Assembly (NCBI RefSeq): GCF_004348685.1
Contig: NZ_SMKO01000071.1
Span: 1 to 43,567 of the forward strand
Direction: 5' to 3'
DNA: 43,567 nt
From: Nonomuraea deserti
GTDB taxonomy: Bacteria > Actinomycetota > Actinomycetes > Streptosporangiales > Streptosporangiaceae
The notes beneath the pieces are model-generated. The model saw nothing but the letters and a program-made list of their open reading frames with translations. It had not been told where the DNA came from and did not search any database. Positions 41,087 through 43,567 of this stretch are shown in pieces (within the stretch, counting starts at the first letter, position 1; each line of letters starts with the position of its first letter). Made by a program: the position numbers and the translations under genes.

Positions 41087-41701
41087 TCAGGGCGCGTCGT
41101 GGTCCTCCGTGGGCAGGCCGGGGGCCACCCGCTTCGCGACCGGGAACAGTTTGATCTGCGCCTCGGCGATCCTGGCGCCGCTCGGGGCCTCGTCCTGGCT
41201 GCGGAAGCGGGCGACGTACGGCTCGAGCAGCTTTTTGATCTCCTCGTTGAGCTGGGCGAGTTCCTGGGCGTCGACCCTGATCCTGGTGCGGCTGAAACTG
41301 CGCGCGTCGCGCCACTCCTCCGTGTCGTTGTCGAGGCTGGTCCAACTACGTTCCGCCTCCTCGTTGGCCTCTTTGGTGAACAGCGCTATCAACGACTTCT
41401 TCGCCTCGCGCACGTCCGGCGAGTCGCCGGGATGGGTGCCCACGCCGATCGGCGTGTCCGAGACCTTCCACAAGCGTTCCCTGCCGTCTCCGCGGGGCGG
41501 CGCGTCCTCGACCAGACCGTATTTGGCGAGCATGCGCAGGTGATAGCTGGCGGCGCTGGGCGTGATGCCCGCGTTCTCGGCCACCTCGGTGGCGGTGGCG
41601 CTGCCCTCGTCGGCCAGTCGGACGAGGATCGCCAGCCGCGCCGAATGGGCCAGCGCCCGCATCGCCTTCGGATCGCTGAGCCAATCAGGTTCCCGCGTCA
41701 T
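41087..41701 (-). CDS. ArsR-type helix-turn-helix repressor
   Basis: 204 aa. A winged helix-turn-helix at about residues 8-85: DPKAMRALAHSARLAILVRLAD, then TATEVAENAGITPSAASYHLRMLAKYGLV. A longer C-terminal domain includes a helix rich in Glu and Asn (LAQLNEEIKKLLEPYVARF). It is divergent from an MFS exporter and is presumably its repressor. I take ATG at 41701; a GTG at 41749 would add MKATFQV and place the start inside the operator array. It converges on the permease-hydrolase gene with a 21-bp gap. Confidence 0.87.
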   Translation of the reverse strand: MTREPDWLSDPKAMRALAHSARLAILVRLADEGSATATEVAENAGITPSAASYHLRMLAKYGLVEDAPPRGDGRERLWKVSDTPIGVGTHPGDSPDVREAKKSLIALFTKEANEEAERSWTSLDNDTEEWRDARSFSRTRIRVDAQELAQLNEEIKKLLEPYVARFRSQDEAPSGARIAEAQIKLFPVAKRVAPGLPTEDHDAP

Positions 41702-41731
41702 GTGCCCACGGTACTCCTGCCCGCCGAACAC

Positions 41732-41793
41732 CTGAAAGGTTGCCTTCACAACTCTGAAGGATTACCTTCACATCTATGAAGGGAACCTTTCAG
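41732..41793. promoter_or_regulatory. Three 16-bp operator units at a 22-bp period
   Basis: TGAAAGGTTGCCTTCA (41733-41748), TGAAGGATTACCTTCA (41755-41770) and TGAAGGGAACCTTTCA (41777-41792) start exactly 22 bp apart, about two helical turns. The outer two are inverted copies of each other over 17 bp with one mismatch, and the middle one is centred at the same point, 41762.5. The plus-strand MFS start codon (41776-41778) and the alternative minus-strand GTG (41749) lie at the edges, so both reading frames there would encode MK-x-TFQ. This is most likely the binding array of the ArsR-type repressor. Confidence 0.72.
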
Positions 41794-43239
41794 ACCTGGC
41801 GTGGCCGTCGTGACGCCGAACGCCCGGCCGTCGGGCCGCCAGTCGGGCCGCCCGCCGGGCCGCCCGGCGCGAACAGCCCGGCCACCGGACCCGGATCTCC
41901 TCCTCCGTCCGGGACCTCCCCCCACCTCGGAGCCGCCCCCGCTCCTCTGCGCAAGCAGCGCGACTACCGCCTGCTCTGGACCGCCAGGACGGTCTCGATC
42001 ACCGGGTCGGAAGTGTCCAAGCTGGCCATCCCCCTGACCGCGGTGACCCTGCTGACCGCATCGCCCTCACAGATGGGCCTGCTGACCGCGGCCGCTTCGG
42101 TGCCCGCCCTGCTGTTCGGCCTGCAGTCAGGGGCGATCGCCGACCGGCTCACGCGGCACCGACCCCTGATGATCGCCTGCGAGCTCGTCTCCTGCGCGGC
42201 CGCCGCCACCGTACCCGTGGCCTGGTTACTGGGCATGCTGAACGTCAGCTGGCTGATCATCGTGGCCCTCGTGATCGGCACGGCCGGAGTGCTGTTCAGA
42301 GCCGCGAACTTCCCCCATCTGGCGGCCGTCGTCCCCTCCGGGCAGCGCACCGAGGCGATGGCCGGCCTTCAGGCGTCCTACTCGGTGGCCTCCGTGAGCG
42401 GACCAGGGCTGGCCGGGCTCCTGGTGCAGGTGCTCACGGCACCGCTGGCCGTACTGGCGGAGGCGCTGTCGTTCCTGGCCTCCGCCCTGCTGCTGCGCTC
42501 CATCCGTACCCCGGAGCGGAACGAGCCGGCCGCCTCCCGGGGGATGTGGCGCGACGTCATGGAAGGGTTGAAGGTCAGCGTCACCCATCCGGTCCTGCGC
42601 GCGCTCCTCGGCGCGGGCGTCACGATCAACTTCTTCGCGATGGCGTTCACGGCCGTCTACATGCTGTACATGGTGAACACCCTCGGCATCCCCAAGGGTC
42701 TGATCGGCGTACTCATCGCGTTGGGCGGAGCGGGTGGCCTGCTGGGCGCCTGGCTCTCGGCCCGCCTGTCCAAGCGCTACGGCGAGAACCGCGTCCTGCT
42801 CGCCGCGGTGCTCTTCTTCCCCTCGGAGATCCTCGCGGTGGGGCTGCTGACCGGCCCGCTGTGGTGGAAACTGTCGGTCCTGGCCGTGACGGGCACGCTC
42901 ACGGGCGGCATCGTGGTGGCCTTCGCCACCTGCATGGGCGCTATCACCCTGCGCGACACCACCGCCGAGCTGCGCGGCCGGGTCAACGCCACCATGACGT
43001 TCGCGGTGCAGGGCGTCCTCGCCCTCGGCGGTCTCGTCGGAGGCCTTCTCGCGGAGGCGATCGGGCTGCGTCCGGTCATCCTGGTCTGCGCCGCGGGCAT
43101 CGCCCTGAGCACCCTCTGGATCTGGGCGTCTCCGCTGCGTCCGCGCCGTACCAGGTTCAGGGCCTCGGGCGAGGCAGGCGCCGACCCGGCACTCTCCTCG
43201 TCGCTGAACGACCTGCTCAACTCCAAGTCCTGGATCTGA
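41776..43239 (+). CDS. MFS exporter
   Basis: 487 aa. A Pro/Gly-rich cytoplasmic N-terminus of about 55 residues (tandem GPP units) precedes the MFS core, which begins LRKQRDYRLLWTARTVSITGSEVSKLAIPLTAV. About twelve membrane segments follow; the loop 2-3 motif is GAIADRLTRHRPLMI. It is of the EntS / macrolide-type efflux group by style. Substrate is unknown. The ATG at 41776 lies within the operator array and has no close ribosome-binding site, so it may be leaderless. It is divergent from the ArsR-type repressor, a common inducible efflux pair. Confidence 0.88.
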   Translation: MKGTFQTWRGRRDAERPAVGPPVGPPAGPPGANSPATGPGSPPPSGTSPHLGAAPAPLRKQRDYRLLWTARTVSITGSEVSKLAIPLTAVTLLTASPSQMGLLTAAASVPALLFGLQSGAIADRLTRHRPLMIACELVSCAAAATVPVAWLLGMLNVSWLIIVALVIGTAGVLFRAANFPHLAAVVPSGQRTEAMAGLQASYSVASVSGPGLAGLLVQVLTAPLAVLAEALSFLASALLLRSIRTPERNEPAASRGMWRDVMEGLKVSVTHPVLRALLGAGVTINFFAMAFTAVYMLYMVNTLGIPKGLIGVLIALGGAGGLLGAWLSARLSKRYGENRVLLAAVLFFPSEILAVGLLTGPLWWKLSVLAVTGTLTGGIVVAFATCMGAITLRDTTAELRGRVNATMTFAVQGVLALGGLVGGLLAEAIGLRPVILVCAAGIALSTLWIWASPLRPRRTRFRASGEAGADPALSSSLNDLLNSKSWI

Positions 43240-43487
43240 CGCCCGCGCCGCTGCCCTCCGTGGCCCCCACGATCCCCGCCACGCCGCACGCCGGAGCACG
43301 CTCGGCTCGTACTGGGCCGATCGCCGGGCTCACTCGCGGGCCGACCGGTGTGCAGCACGGCCGCCGGACCCCAGTCGATGCCCTGCCTGTGGACAACCCA
43401 GCGTCCTCCACAGAACAGCGTTCACCGACCCACCGCCGAGGCGCCTTATCCAAAACTCGCGCCATGAACCCCCACCCGCCAACACAC
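43240..43487. other. Non-coding tail of the genomic sequence
   Basis: About 250 bp after the MFS gene with no convincing gene on either strand. It contains one TGTGGACAA (43388-43396), the complement of the actinobacterial DnaA box TTGTCCACA, but no cluster of boxes. Nothing else stands out. Confidence 0.5.
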
Positions 43488-43567
43488 CTGTCACTTATAC
43501 ACATCTGACACTGCCGACGGCTAGACGAGGGTAGATCTCGGTGGTGGCCGGCTCATTAAAAAAAAAA
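43488..43567 (+). other. Illumina Nextera adapter read-through, not genomic
   Basis: From 43488 the sequence follows the Nextera layout exactly in length: a 19-base transposon mosaic end (CTGTCACTTATACACATCT, one mismatch), GACACTGCCGACGG (two mismatches), an 8-base index slot (CTAGACGA, 43521-43528), a 29-base P5 end with TAGATCTCGGTGGT (four mismatches), and ten A bases to the end. This is library adapter carried into the assembly and should be trimmed. It is not an insertion sequence. Confidence 0.95.

Noticed and set aside
43388..43396. A DnaA-box-like TGTGGACAA as a possible origin
   Set aside because: Single site, no box cluster, and no dnaA, dnaN or rpmH nearby.
43488..43506. The transposon mosaic end as evidence of a mobile element
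   Set aside because: It continues into sequencing primer, index and P5 sequence, so it is library adapter.
1..43567. tRNA, rRNA, CRISPR arrays, insertion sequences and prophage genes
   Set aside because: I saw no tRNA-like cloverleaf, repeat-spacer pattern, transposase or phage gene on either strand by reading; a dedicated scan was not possible.

Overview
The window is a high-GC (roughly 70% or more) actinobacterial chromosome fragment, most likely from a Streptosporangiales-type organism (Nonomuraea or a relative). That placement rests on gene style and on the rpsB-tsf-pyrH-frr-cdsA-rlmN order, so it is an inference. Genes are dense, many start codons are GTG or TTG, and 4-nt ATGA/GTGA/TTGA overlaps are common. 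The last 80 bases (43488-43567) are not genome: they match an Illumina Nextera adapter, index slot, P5 end and poly-A run, so the contig ends there. The left edge cuts a beta-lactamase-like lipoprotein gene.

Region 1 (1-9544): a minus-strand polyamine import and oxidation operon. In transcription order it holds a 23-codon leader ORF, an aminobutyraldehyde-type aldehyde dehydrogenase, potA, potD, potB, potC, an FAD amine oxidoreductase and an alpha/beta hydrolase with a cysteine elbow. A divergent AsnC/Lrp regulator faces it. Together these would import a polyamine, oxidise it to an aminoaldehyde and then to the acid.

Region 2 (9668-24742): two divergent sugar operons around a shared control region. 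The minus operon encodes a CUT1 sugar ABC transporter with its own ATPase, a PHP phosphoesterase, an IolE-like TIM-barrel enzyme, a Gfo/Idh dehydrogenase and a GH38 alpha-mannosidase. The plus operon is iolC, a Cgl0159-type aldolase, iolB, a second 23-codon leader ORF and iolD. Two copies of TGTCATGACA, which fits the IolR (GntR-type) operator pattern, flank the divergent promoters. The layout suggests uptake and breakdown of a mannosylated or otherwise decorated inositol.

Region 3 (24805-29094): an AI-2E family permease, a GNAT acetyltransferase, a DivIVA-repeat protein, a small ABC-2 exporter pair (the first gene apparently leaderless) and a broken zinc-ribbon gene.

Region 4 (29122-36001): the translation and lipid housekeeping block rlmN, cdsA, frr, pyrH, tsf, rpsB on the minus strand, with a suppressor-of-fused domain gene on the plus strand between rlmN and cdsA. 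The rpsB-tsf gap holds two overlapping, mutually exclusive hairpins.

Region 5 (36049-43239): a NarL-type two-component system divergent from an ABC exporter whose permease is fused in frame to a tripeptidyl-aminopeptidase-like hydrolase, then an ArsR-type repressor divergent from an MFS exporter. Three 16-bp operator units at an exact 22-bp period lie between the last two.

The most unusual signal is the pair of homologous 23-codon leader ORFs (8779-8850 minus and 22824-22895 plus). They are ungapped, about 78% identical in DNA, each ends in an ATGA overlap with an unrelated enzyme gene, and both enzymes begin MTTRL.
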